Positions 55,673 through 63,944 of a DNA stretch of 64,000 nt are shown piece after piece. The notes below the pieces were generated by a model. It saw nothing but the letters and a program-made list of their open reading frames with translations. It was not told where the DNA came from and did not search any database. This DNA comes from Halanaerobiales bacterium. GTDB lineage: Bacteria > Bacillota > Halanaerobiia > Halanaerobiales > DTU029. The stretch is from the NCBI GenBank assembly GCA_029981855.1, contig JARRCS010000006.1, forward strand, positions 53,533-117,532, given 5' to 3'. The position numbers were made by a program, and so were the translations under genes. Position 1 is the first letter of the stretch, and every line of letters begins with the position of its first letter.

Positions 55673-57493
55673 TCAGACTAAATCACTAATACCCAGTTCT
55701 TCCAGCCTCTCTCTGGTCGGCCGGCCTTCTTTATCCCAGCCACGGGCTTCATAATAATCATCAAGCAGTCTATTATAGATATCATCGCTGACAACATGCC
55801 CTTTAGCCTGGCCCTCAGGCATCTTTTCCTTCCTTAGCCTTTCGGGAATCATATCATCCTTTCTGAATCTGCCTTCCCGATTAAGAATTAATCTCTCCAT
55901 TGTATAAACCCTCTCACCAATGGTCATCAGCTCAGGGGTAAAATCATAACCTGTTAGATACTCCAGGGCCTTACCCTTAGGTTGGTCTGTAAAACCATAA
56001 CCGCTCCTGACTACAGTGCAGACCCCCAGGGAATCTATATAACCCCTTGTATCCTGGATGGATTTAAGCAATTCTCCCTTGCCTTCAACGGCAAAGCGGT
56101 CATAATCCCCAGAGATTAGTTCCGCCCGGATACTCCAGCCACCAACATTGTGACAGGCCCCCCGGCTGGATGTGCCATAGGTTAGGGCATTTCCATAAAA
56201 TCCCCTCGGATCATAGGCGGCCAGGGGCAGACCTTTAACATGCATCAAATAATACTCTAGCTCTGGTCTCCTCTCGGCGATACCCAGCATCCCTTCTGCC
56301 AGTAGGTCACCGATATCTTCCCTTTTGGCTATCTTCTCTATCATCTTAACCATGGCTTCACCATTACCGAATTTAAGCTCTATTCCGCCGGTATCTTCTT
56401 TTGTTATATATCCTCTCTCGAATACCTCAATGGCAAAACCGATAATTACCCCAACTGACATAGTATCAATACCCAGCTCATCACAGAGCTCATTCCCTTT
56501 GATAATGGCAGCAAAATCACTTACTCCACAGACAGCACCCAGGGTACCGATCGTTTCATACTCTGGGTCGGATTTAGCACCTTTAAAGGGGCCTTCCTTT
56601 ACTTCGCATAGCTGGGAACAGGCTACCGGGCACCTGAAACAGGCCTGATTTTTTACAAAATAATGCTCCTTCATATACTCGGCCCGGATTGTATCAACAC
56701 CTTCAAAGACACCGGTCTGGAAATTACGGGTTGGGTAGGCACCGAATTCATTCATCACGGCAGTATACTGGGGCGTACCATATTTGGTATGATTAGCTTT
56801 TGTCTCCCTTACATAAGCTACTGCATCCTTACAAACTTCTCTATATTTCTCCGGATTGCTGACCGGGACCTCTCCCGTTCCCTTTACAGCTATCGCCTTT
56901 AAGTTCTTTGAAGCCATAACCGCTCCGGCGCCTCCCCGGCCGATACTTCTTTCACCGATCTGAATACAGGAAAGTACTACTCCATTCTCAGCCGCCGGTC
57001 CGCAGGACATGACCTGGTCCTCCCTACCGACCTCTTCCTTTAGTATTTCATTGACTTCAAAAGTAGTCTTACCCCAGAGCTTTTTTCCATCCTTGATCTG
57101 AATATCATTATCCTTAATTAAAATATATACGGGCTGGTCAGCCCTTCCTTCAATTATGAGTCCATCATAACCGGCTTTTTTTAAATGCGGTCCGAAATAA
57201 CCACCACCATTAGAACAGAGGTACTGTCTTGTTTCGGGCGATTTGGTAACCAGGCCTATTTTTGTGCTAGCAGGCCCCGGCGAACCGGTCACTGGCCCGG
57301 TGAAGAAAAATAACTTGTTTTCGGGTGATAATGGTTTAATGTCTTTACCAATTTCATCATAATAATACCGGGCACCTAAACCCCTGGCCCCTAGAAATTT
57401 TTTCTGCCATTCAGGGTTTATCTTCTCCTCCTTGATTGTCCTGTCTGTTAAATTAATTCTGACTAGTTTTCCCGTATATCCTCCTGAAAACAT
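55673..57493 (-). CDS. Aldehyde:ferredoxin oxidoreductase (tungsten enzyme)
   Basis: 606 residues. Oxidises aldehydes to acids with ferredoxin as acceptor. N-terminal MFSGGYTGKLVRINLTDRTI and FFTGPVTGSPGPASTKIGLV are AOR features. [4Fe-4S] ligands: CX2CX3C in QACFRCPVACSQLCEV (about residue 286-297) and a further cysteine in IDSLGVCTVVRSG. Pterin-binding loops include CGPAAENGVVLSCIQIGERS and YDPRGFYGNALTYGTSSRGACHN. Followed by the MoaD/ThiS-like gene. No other W/Mo genes in the window. Confidence 0.95.
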   Translation of the reverse strand: MFSGGYTGKLVRINLTDRTIKEEKINPEWQKKFLGARGLGARYYYDEIGKDIKPLSPENKLFFFTGPVTGSPGPASTKIGLVTKSPETRQYLCSNGGGYFGPHLKKAGYDGLIIEGRADQPVYILIKDNDIQIKDGKKLWGKTTFEVNEILKEEVGREDQVMSCGPAAENGVVLSCIQIGERSIGRGGAGAVMASKNLKAIAVKGTGEVPVSNPEKYREVCKDAVAYVRETKANHTKYGTPQYTAVMNEFGAYPTRNFQTGVFEGVDTIRAEYMKEHYFVKNQACFRCPVACSQLCEVKEGPFKGAKSDPEYETIGTLGAVCGVSDFAAIIKGNELCDELGIDTMSVGVIIGFAIEVFERGYITKEDTGGIELKFGNGEAMVKMIEKIAKREDIGDLLAEGMLGIAERRPELEYYLMHVKGLPLAAYDPRGFYGNALTYGTSSRGACHNVGGWSIRAELISGDYDRFAVEGKGELLKSIQDTRGYIDSLGVCTVVRSGYGFTDQPKGKALEYLTGYDFTPELMTIGERVYTMERLILNREGRFRKDDMIPERLRKEKMPEGQAKGHVVSDDIYNRLLDDYYEARGWDKEGRPTRERLEELGISDLV

Positions 57494-57595
57494 GAAATTT
57501 AGCCTCCTTAATTTTATTTTTTAAAATATGTCTTCTTTATTCTCCGATAAGAAAAAATTTAACTCTATTCCCACTCAGATTACTTCTAGAGTGTG

Positions 57596-57765
57596 TTCGA
57601 AAAGCTAATTGGCATCAGCCAAAAACTCCACTCCTGTTCTCGTTTCGGCCGATTAAGGGCCTTTTTAAGGTCCCTTCGGTTAAACAGAAAAACAACCTTA
57701 ATTAAGCTTGGCCTAGTTCCCGATTGTTCCGTTTTAATCGGCCGAGCGCTAACTAGCTTTTCGAA
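57596..57765. repeat. Palindromic composite element (MITE-like or structured RNA)
   Basis: Outer arms TTCGAAAAGCTA (57596-57607) and TAGCTTTTCGAA (57754-57765) are perfect; inner arms CGGCCGATTAA (57646-57656) and TTAATCGGCCG (57734-57744) are also perfect. Between are hairpins TTGGC-ATCA-GCCAA (57609-57622) and AAGGGCCTT-TTT-AAGGTCCCTT (57655-57676). It fills the 322-base gap between the AOR gene and eda. ORFs through it are symmetrical and not real. Confidence 0.7.
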
Positions 57766-57815
57766 AATAATACTTTTCAAACAGACTCTTCTATAAATAA
57801 TTATAAAAAGTACAT

Positions 57816-58466
57816 CTACATTTCCTCTCTGGTTGCCTTAATCCTCTTAATAAATTCCTTTGCCGTTTCCGTTACCTCCTCATAATCTTCCCTTTTAGCT
57901 CCCGCCGTCAAGGCACTACCAACACCGACGGCAAAACTTCCGGCTTTAATCCACTCCGCTACATTATCAACATTTACACCACCGGTAGGTAACAGGGGTG
58001 CCTGAGGAAGAGGACCTTTAATTGCTTTAATAATTTTAGGACCAAATAAGGTTGCAGGGAATACTTTCACAACATCCGCACCTGCTTCCATAGCTTTTAC
58101 TACTTCTGTTACACTCATGGCACCGGGCATAACTACCTTCTGATATCTGTTACATAACCTGACGAGCTCCTCATTCAATGCCGGGCCAACTATATATTCA
58201 GCACCTGCCAGAATACAGGAACGGGCGGTTTCCGCGTCTAAAACAGAACCTGCACCAATTAAAATTTCGTTATTACTATAAGTTTCAGCCAGCTCTTTAA
58301 TAACATCTATCGCACCGGGTACAGTCATGGTTATTTCAATAGCTTGAATACCACCGGCTTTAACAGCTTCTGCAATTTTAAGGGCCTGTTCCGGATTTTC
58401 AGCCCTGACTACCGCTACAATACCCGTTTCTGCTATCCTTTTTAAACTTTCTATTTTTGAGATCAT
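57816..58466 (-). CDS. eda: KDPG/KHG aldolase
   Basis: 216 residues from the ATG at 58466 (MISKIESLKRIAETGIVAVVR), ten bases after GGAGG. Catalytic glutamate in QAIEITMTVPGAID, Schiff-base lysine in VVKVFPATLFGP, IGAGSVLDAETARSCILAGA. Cleaves 2-keto-3-deoxy-6-phosphogluconate to pyruvate and glyceraldehyde-3-phosphate, or 2-keto-4-hydroxyglutarate. Immediately follows an aroE-like remnant; the RBS lies within that frame. No kdgK or edd here. Confidence 0.93.
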   Translation of the reverse strand: MISKIESLKRIAETGIVAVVRAENPEQALKIAEAVKAGGIQAIEITMTVPGAIDVIKELAETYSNNEILIGAGSVLDAETARSCILAGAEYIVGPALNEELVRLCNRYQKVVMPGAMSVTEVVKAMEAGADVVKVFPATLFGPKIIKAIKGPLPQAPLLPTGGVNVDNVAEWIKAGSFAVGVGSALTAGAKREDYEEVTETAKEFIKRIKATREEM

Positions 58467-58467
58467 T

Positions 58468-58935
58468 TTAAACGAACCTCCTTTGTTTTTCTGATCCATT
58501 TTTGATATCACTGGCTATCTTCTCAAGCCTGCTGAATTTCTTTTCATCAATATCAATATGAAAAACCTCAGCTATTACCTGAGTCCAACCATGGATAAAA
58601 TAGATCCAGCCATCTTCAACATGAAAATTTTCCTCCTTCTGTTTCAGGGCCTGATGCATAAACTTAAGGTCACTCCGGTAATTAATCTCCCACACCAGAC
58701 TTTTTTCTGGAAATTGACAGGAATCCGTTAAGGACGAACCCGGTCTATCTTTACCGAAACCGGTAGCATTAACTATTAATGAATAGGGTTTTAACTTTTT
58801 AAGGATCTCATCATTTTGCCACGGTTCAGGGGTCATATGATATTCAACCTCTAACCCGGAATTAAATTTTATACAACCATAATTTTCCCTTATGTCTTTT
58901 CCGGGATGAACATATGTTGGTTTAGATGATTTTAA
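58468..58935 (-). pseudogene. Shikimate dehydrogenase-like remnant (5' truncated)
   Basis: The frame is open from a stop beyond 58935 to 58468. It carries only the C-terminal NADP-domain part of AroE-like proteins: KPYSLIVNATGFGKDRPGSS, LVWEINYRSDLKFMHQALKQ and VEDGWIYFIHGWTQVIAEVF (compare NATP, DGxxMLxxQ). The N-terminal catalytic domain with its substrate lysine is absent and no start codon with RBS is visible in the upstream part. The truncation adjoins an A/T-rich palindrome (58925-58981) at the edge of the DUF1670-like element, which probably caused the loss. Confidence 0.65.
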
Positions 58936-59048
58936 TTAAATACTGAATTGCTTTTTCAGTTAATTTTTGAATTAAATCATCTTGAATTGTACCTCCTTCC
59001 CACTACTGGTTTTCTATATAATATAATAAAAAGGGAAGACCACCTATC

Positions 59049-59172
59049 AAAGGCATCTTTCCGTCTGGTGTGTGAATCCTTTTTAAATTCACGGTGTTAA
59101 ATATTGGGTTCTTATTTGCCATTATTTCCAGGAGAGAGGTTTTTATTCCCTGGAAATCTTAAAGATGCCTTT
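59049..59172. ncRNA. Predicted three-way-junction structure upstream of the DUF1670-like gene
   Basis: P1: AAAGGCATCTTT (59049-59060) with AAAGATGCCTTT (59161-59172), perfect 12 bp. P2: GTGAAT (59072-59077) with ATTCAC (59087-59092). P3: TTTCCAGG (59125-59132) with CCTGGAAA (59149-59156). Sits about 95 bases before the gene. It may be a leader RNA, part of a mobile element end, or a protein-binding hairpin. No known family is recognised; the folding strand is undecided. Confidence 0.45.
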
Positions 59173-59267
59173 TAAGTATAATTTTATGGATAAAATCCCC
59201 ATAATCTCTTATAGCGTTACCTGTTTATGGTAATAATGGTACTATCAATATTTATGGGGGGATAGTA

Positions 59268-60275
59268 ATGGGTAGACAACTTCGTTACCGTCAAAAACGC
59301 CATGAACAAGTTCATTCACTTAAATCTAAATCATTGTTTGGACATTTAGTCACTGAGCTTAGGCAAACACAGGGCTTTACGCAAAGGGAGGCTGAAATTG
59401 TAGCCAAACCCTGCTTTACTTACTTTAAAAACAATCTCTGTGATACTGCTGAAGGACAAATCAGATTTGAAATCATCGATGGTATTAACAATCACAAACA
59501 TGCTCAAAAAGAAACTAAAATGGCCACTTTAATTCCTGTTGCCTATAGTGATATTGAACTCTTTGAAGAATTCGGTGTTAAAGCCATGCAAATGGACCGT
59601 TGTTTACGCATAATCGAAGAAGCCTACTGTCAGGGTGGTCTTCTTGATATGAAACGGCTTTGTTTTCTGACCCAGATTACCGATAGGGCCCTGCGTGATA
59701 GACTTCATGAGTTATGGGATAAAGGTATCAGGGTACCTTTACCTATGATTCTGCGTAAGTACCTTGATAATATGTCCATGTTCCGTCAGTCTTACTGTGT
59801 TAAACATTACCTGCAGGGTGAGGATCTTGAAAAATTACGTAAAGAACTATATATTAGCCAGACAGACTGGGAACAAATCTATATACTTTTCGTCATATCA
59901 GTCAAAGAAAAGATGAAGCTCCTGCAAAGCTTGCCAGAGATTTTAATATACCTGAAGAATTGGTTAAAGAATATATTGAGATTGCCAGTAATTATATTGA
60001 TAACAAATTCTTTAAACAGTATCAAACAAGTCTCTCCAAAATTGAATGTCCAGGTGATGTTAACACTCGAGAAAAATTTATTGCTGAATTAACTACGCTG
60101 TGGTTTTTCACCGGCCCTTGCTGATATCGATACCTTTACTAAAGTAGTTGGACTTCTCGAAGAAAAAGGTTTAACCCCAGCTGAAATCCGTAAAATACTG
60201 GGCTGTTCCAGACGCCTAGTTAATAAATATATAGAACTATATTATCAGTTTAATACCGTTGAATACCAGTGGTGA
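59268..60275 (+). pseudogene. DUF1670-like protein gene broken by two frameshifts
   Basis: ATG after GGGGGGATAGTA. The first part (MGRQLRYRQKRHEQVHSLKS) runs 200 codons to about 59885 (SQTDWEQIY). Continuation then lies in another frame (RHISQRKDEAPAKLARDFNI, PEELVKEYIEIASNYIDNKF, ending near AELTTLW at 60095), and a third frame gives LRCGFSPALADIDTFTKVVG and a C-terminal HTH, LTPAEIRKILGCSRRLVNKY, to TGA at 60275. Joined, it is about 335 residues, matching DUF1670 from memory. Function unknown; the family is multicopy in some archaea and Halanaerobiales. Confidence 0.7.
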
Positions 60276-60351
60276 ATGGCCAAGGTACGTAAAAAGTATG
60301 AAAACTGTGTAAAAAAATGTGTAAAAAAAATATGAATTGGAGGTAGATATC

Positions 60352-60611
60352 TTGCAAAACAGGAAGGGACGTAACCGTTTTTTCTCCCTTCCAGAAAAGA
60401 CAGCTATAAATGTTCAGGTTGAGTCTTTAAAAAAAGAGTTTGAGCTTGCAGAACAGTCAGTAGTTGGTGAAGCTATTGCTACTCACTTTAATGAGCCTGC
60501 TACCGAATACGAGAAAAAAATATTGAACACATTTCACCGGAAGAACTCCTGGTAAACTTCAAGAGTAAAGAACTCACACTACCTTTGATTGATCGAGAAC
60601 AACTTAGCTAA
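60352..60611 (+). pseudogene. Small companion gene of the DUF1670 element, frameshifted in an A-run
   Basis: A TTG at 60352, eight bases after GGAGG, opens LQNRKGRNRFFSLPEKTAIN and VQVESLKKEFELAEQSVVGE. At a run of seven A (60514-60520) the frame is lost and would stop at 60555. With one more A it continues NIEHISPEELLVNFKSKELT and LPLIDREQLS to TAA at 60611. Either an indel or transcriptional slippage. Immediately follows the DUF1670-like gene on the same strand; the product is not recognised. Confidence 0.5.
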
Positions 60612-60761
60612 ACTATATGACCTTGCCCGGCCGCACCTCAGCTTGAATAATATTGTAAAAAAGGTAAATATATAAAGTTTTAGTAGTTAACGTTTTAATG
60701 TTAACCTGTTATTACATTTAACCCTGTAATTATATTTTAAATCAATTGATAAAATCCTTAT

Positions 60762-61502
60762 TTATTTATATAGCTCAACCATAACCTTTCCCTTATCTCC
60801 TCTAAAATGTGATTCAAAATAATCCATTATTATATTTTCTTTAGTATAAGTTATATTCTGCATTAAGTGTATCGGAGCGCCCTCTTCTATATTTAAAAGC
60901 TCCGAATCATACTCTGACGCTACAATGGGCTCCAGGGTAACCCTCGCTTTATAAGCAACTAACTCATATTTCTCAGCAAGAATTCGATAAAGTGACTTAT
61001 CTTCTAAATCTTCATTTATTAAATCAGGACATAATTTATATGGTATATGATTTACGACACTTACAATTGGCTCATTCTCAATATATCTTATACGCGAAAT
61101 ATATATAACTTTTTCATTTTCCTCAATATTTAACTTTTTTGCTATCACCTTAGTAACCAGCTTAATATCCTTTTCTAAAACTTTTGTTCTCATTATATAG
61201 CCTTTTTCAACCATATCATCGTAAAAAGTGGTTAACTTCTGTATAAATCCATAATTTATTTTAGGTTCGGATACAAATGTTCCTCTTCCCTTTTCTCGAT
61301 AGAGCAAACCCTCATTAACTAATTCTTTTAATGCCTGTCTAATTGTGGGCCTACTTATTTTATATTTTTCCGATAATTCCCTTTCAGAAGGAAGTAAATC
61401 TCCCGGTTTCAATTCCCCTGTTTCAATTTTTTCCCTTAAAATTTCCTTTAACTGATAATATAATGGTATAGGTGTGTTTTTATCTAAAAAGCTATCTGCC
61501 AT
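60762..61502 (-). CDS. GntR-family regulator with UTRA domain
   Basis: 246 residues. Winged HTH: LPSERELSEKYKISRPTIRQ and LLYREKGRGTFV. UTRA ligand domain from about residue 90 to the end (FYDDMVEKGYIMRTKVLEKD; LMQNITYTKENIIMDYFESH). HutC-type regulators usually control sugar or amino acid uptake genes next to them. Here the neighbours are mobile-element remnants, and the nearest candidate targets are eda and the AOR region. Gene appears intact. Confidence 0.9.
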   Translation of the reverse strand: MADSFLDKNTPIPLYYQLKEILREKIETGELKPGDLLPSERELSEKYKISRPTIRQALKELVNEGLLYREKGRGTFVSEPKINYGFIQKLTTFYDDMVEKGYIMRTKVLEKDIKLVTKVIAKKLNIEENEKVIYISRIRYIENEPIVSVVNHIPYKLCPDLINEDLEDKSLYRILAEKYELVAYKARVTLEPIVASEYDSELLNIEEGAPIHLMQNITYTKENIIMDYFESHFRGDKGKVMVELYK

Positions 61503-61721
61503 TCAAACCTCCCCTTTTTCCGCATTAGTCAATTATTAATACTTCAAAATGATCCTTGCTCTAACATTAAAAGATATTTCTCTATTAATGTCAAGTTGTT
61601 ATTACCTTATTACTTATTTATATTCTATTCTATATTAATGTAAAAATTCCTTCTTAACTTTATAAAATATTTTTCCTTATTCCATTTCTATTTTATTGTT
61701 CAAGGCGCCGGGTCTAAAACC

Positions 61722-61738
61722 TTCGTCTTTCAGACGAA
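61722..61738 (+). repeat. IS200/IS605 left-end hairpin
   Basis: TTCGTCT-TTC-AGACGAA, 7-bp stem, 64 bases before the transposase start. Subterminal hairpins like this are recognised by IS200-type TnpA. Surrounding 61503-61801 has no other gene. Confidence 0.65.
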
Positions 61739-61801
61739 CAGCTTTTAGCGTTGACATAATTTAACTGTCACCTTATCATTAAATGTAGGGGGTAGCAGTA
61801 T

Positions 61802-62221
61802 ATGCCTGATTATCGAAGAAATTCGCATACAATTAGCGATATCAAGTATCATATCGTGTGGGTTACAAAATATAGATACAAAGTCTTAAAAGGAGAAGTT
61901 GCAGTACGAACCCGTGATCTACTTAGGCAAATATGTATGAGTCGAGATATAATAATCATCAAAGGAAGTGTAGGACGGGATCATGTACACATGCTAATTT
62001 CATGCCCTACCCGATTATCCTCAGCTAAAATAATACAATATCTAAAAGAAAGCTCATCAAGGCTTTTGCAAGAAAAATTTCCGCATCTTAGAAAAAGATA
62101 TTGGGGACAACATTTATGGGCTCGAGGATATTTTTGTGCAATAGTAGGAACAGTAACGGAAGAAATGGTCTCTTGGCCATTTCTTTATATTGTTGTTATA
62201 GGACATGAACCTTATCAGTAA
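61802..62221 (+). mobile_element. tnpA: IS200/IS605-type TnpA transposase, C-terminus abnormal
   Basis: 139 residues. N-terminus SDIKYHIVWVTKYRYKVLKG and the HUH motif SVGRDHVHMLIS are intact. After AIVGTVTEEMV the protein reads SWPFLYIVVIGHEPYQ instead of the expected K(E/R)YIE(N/H)Q-type helix, which carries the catalytic tyrosine. The DNA at the switch is an inverted repeat (AGAAATGG/CCATTTCT). So the catalytic Tyr helix was probably replaced by a rearrangement, and the copy is likely inactive. A GGGGG site precedes the ATG. Confidence 0.75.
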
Positions 62222-62241
62222 ATCGGTCATTTTTGGACATG

Positions 62242-62498
62242 GATTTGACAGTAGCTTGGACAAGATATTTGACTGTAGCAGCAGTTTTTAACCCAAAGGG
62301 CTTGTCCTTTACAATGAAGGTGCATATGGTACAATGTGATTAACGGAGCCATCATAAAGCCATTCATAACCTAGCTCCGCCCTAAATGGCTAAACCATGT
62401 GCACGGAGGCTCATTGTCAAGGATTAAAAACTGCAATATTTCTTGTCCAAAATACTTGTTATTCCTGCCAAAAATTAAGTCTTTGCCGCTGTCAAATC
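62242..62498. repeat. Nested inverted-repeat element inserted in a transposase remnant
   Basis: Outer arms GATTTGACAG (62242-62251) and CTGTCAAATC (62489-62498). Inner arms GGACAAGATATTT (62258-62270, with GCAGTTTTTAACC at 62281-62293) and the reverse complement GGATTAAAAACTGCAATATT plus TCTTGTCC (62421-62448). The integrase remnant stops exactly at the right outer arm, so the element truncated it. No ORF inside. Confidence 0.55.
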
Positions 62499-63270
62499 GC
62501 GTGTCTTATAACAATATACCTGCTATGATCATCCAAAATAAAGCATAGGCATAGAGTTTCATCACCCCATTTAAACTCCATAAAATCAAGGGCCCAGCAG
62601 TCATTGGGATTGATAAACTCGTAACGCTGAACAAAATTTATCTTGTTTTTTTCCAGATATACCTTTAAATTGCTTTTGATCCGGTTGATTGTGGAAAGAG
62701 AAAGATAACAGATTTCTTCCAGGAGTAAATACTGGCTTACCTTTTCTCCTCCCCAGTCCGAATGCTTGATGATAACCTTTAAAGCTTCAATTAAATCATC
62801 TGTCTCTGTTGCTTTTGGGCTATTATCTGGTTTTGAAGATTCATCCTCTAACTGATCATCTTCGGCTCTATTTTGCCAGTTAAAGAAGTAGCATAAGCTA
62901 TGTCTAAAGAGGAAACATACTCTATTATTTCAAGAATATCCTGATAATCTGTATATTCATCTAAGACCCATTGTTTATGTTAACCGGAATTCAAGATACT
63001 CTTTTTGCAGCTTATGGATAGCACTTTCCTTTGTAGCTTGCTTTAATTTTTCTTCCAGTTTCTCTTACTTTTGTTCTAGTTCTTTGATTTTTTCTTTGGC
63101 CTCATCTAAAGAAGAAACATCATCCTTGACATTGCGGCCAACCTGTTTATTATTCCAGTTATTCAAAGCGCCTTCTACTAACTGTTCTTTCTAGTCATAG
63201 TAGGTTTGACGGGAGATATTATAAATTTATTAAAGTCGCCTTTGCTATGTTAAGGGACAGAAAGCTTTTT
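62492..63270 (-). pseudogene. Degraded integrase-core (rve) transposase, IS3/IS481-like
   Basis: Minus-strand pieces: ISRQTYYD followed by an in-frame TAG and KEQLVEGALNNWNNKQVGRN; EAKEKIKELEQK followed by TAA and EKLEEKLKQATKESAIHKLQ; then SDWGGEKVSQYLLLEEICYL and the rve core NDCWALDFMEFKWGDETLCL and FILDDHSRYIV, with two of three DDE residues. The rest including the third catalytic residue is gone. Two internal stops and truncation show it is dead. Confidence 0.75.
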
Positions 63271-63740
63271 GATCCCCCCTCTCTGGCAAGGCGAACCTCT
63301 AACCTGTAATATCTTCGACAAATGAAAAATCCTGACCATAAGAATTTGGCAGCCAAAACTTTGATCAAGCAACTAGAAATTAGTCTTAAGCATTTAGCAA
63401 GTTAAGTTCAACCCAAAAACATTTTGCACTCTTAGGTTAGTTTATGGGAATGTCGAGGGGATATCGAAACTTACTTGAGGATAACCAGAACCTCGTGGTA
63501 AAGCGTGATACCCCTCGCTTCCATAAATGCGAATTAAGTACGTTAAACTAAAAAGTTAGTATTTTACGCCAGTTTGCATCAATGTGGGTTAAAAAAGCGA
63601 GGGACCCCAGATCGACACCCATAAACTATACTTGATGAGTTGCAGAATCATATGGTTCCTTGTTAGGTGGTTGCCAAAATTTTACATTTTGGCAAAATGG
63701 GATAGTCTACGCTTTTTTTCAAAAAACTATTGACAATAGT

Positions 63741-63819
63741 ACGCTTTACCTTCAAACAACTGCAAATAGATGTTAGAGAGATGTTTGGAAATTTTTTGTA
63801 TATAACTCTTGGTGAATCG
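63741..63819 (+). repeat. Dispersed intergenic repeat, long form (copy 7)
   Basis: ACGCTTTACCTTCAAACAAC, TGCAAATAGATGTTAGAGAG, ATGTTTGGAAATTTTTTGTA, then TATAACTCTTGGTGAATCGA. It matches copies 2 and 6 in the first half and copy 1 in the second half. The stretch 63271-63740 before it holds no gene I can support, only short unplaced fragments. Confidence 0.8.
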
Positions 63820-63838
63820 AAAGGAAAAATTAGGGCGA

Positions 63839-63944
63839 GCCACAGGATGTGGCGAGCATGATGCCCAGTTTATGGCATTATCAAATTTACCTTATTAAAG
63901 AATTATGGCGAAGCCAATTTGATTATTCAGGGTCAGGATGACCC
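63839..63944 (+). repeat. Hairpin string with nnGAT loops next to repeat copy 7
   Basis: GCCAC-AGGAT-GTGGC (63839-63853), ATGCC-8 nt-GGCAT (63861-63878), TGGC-GAA-GCCA (around 63906-63916) and GGGTC-AGGAT-GACCC (63930-63944). Two of these hairpins have the loop AGGAT; two hairpins in the element at 16043-16119 have TCGAT and TTGAT. Stems differ, loops share GAT. Confidence 0.6.

Noticed and set aside
57586..57796. Two frames, one per strand, of 64 and 67 codons in the palindromic element
   Set aside because: They mirror each other because of the inverted repeats; no RBS and no coding character.
63420..63660. Possible group II intron or RNA element near the right edge
   Set aside because: A few complementary stretches such as ACCCCTCGCTT and AGCGAGGGACC exist, but no intron domains, no reverse transcriptase and no consistent fold.
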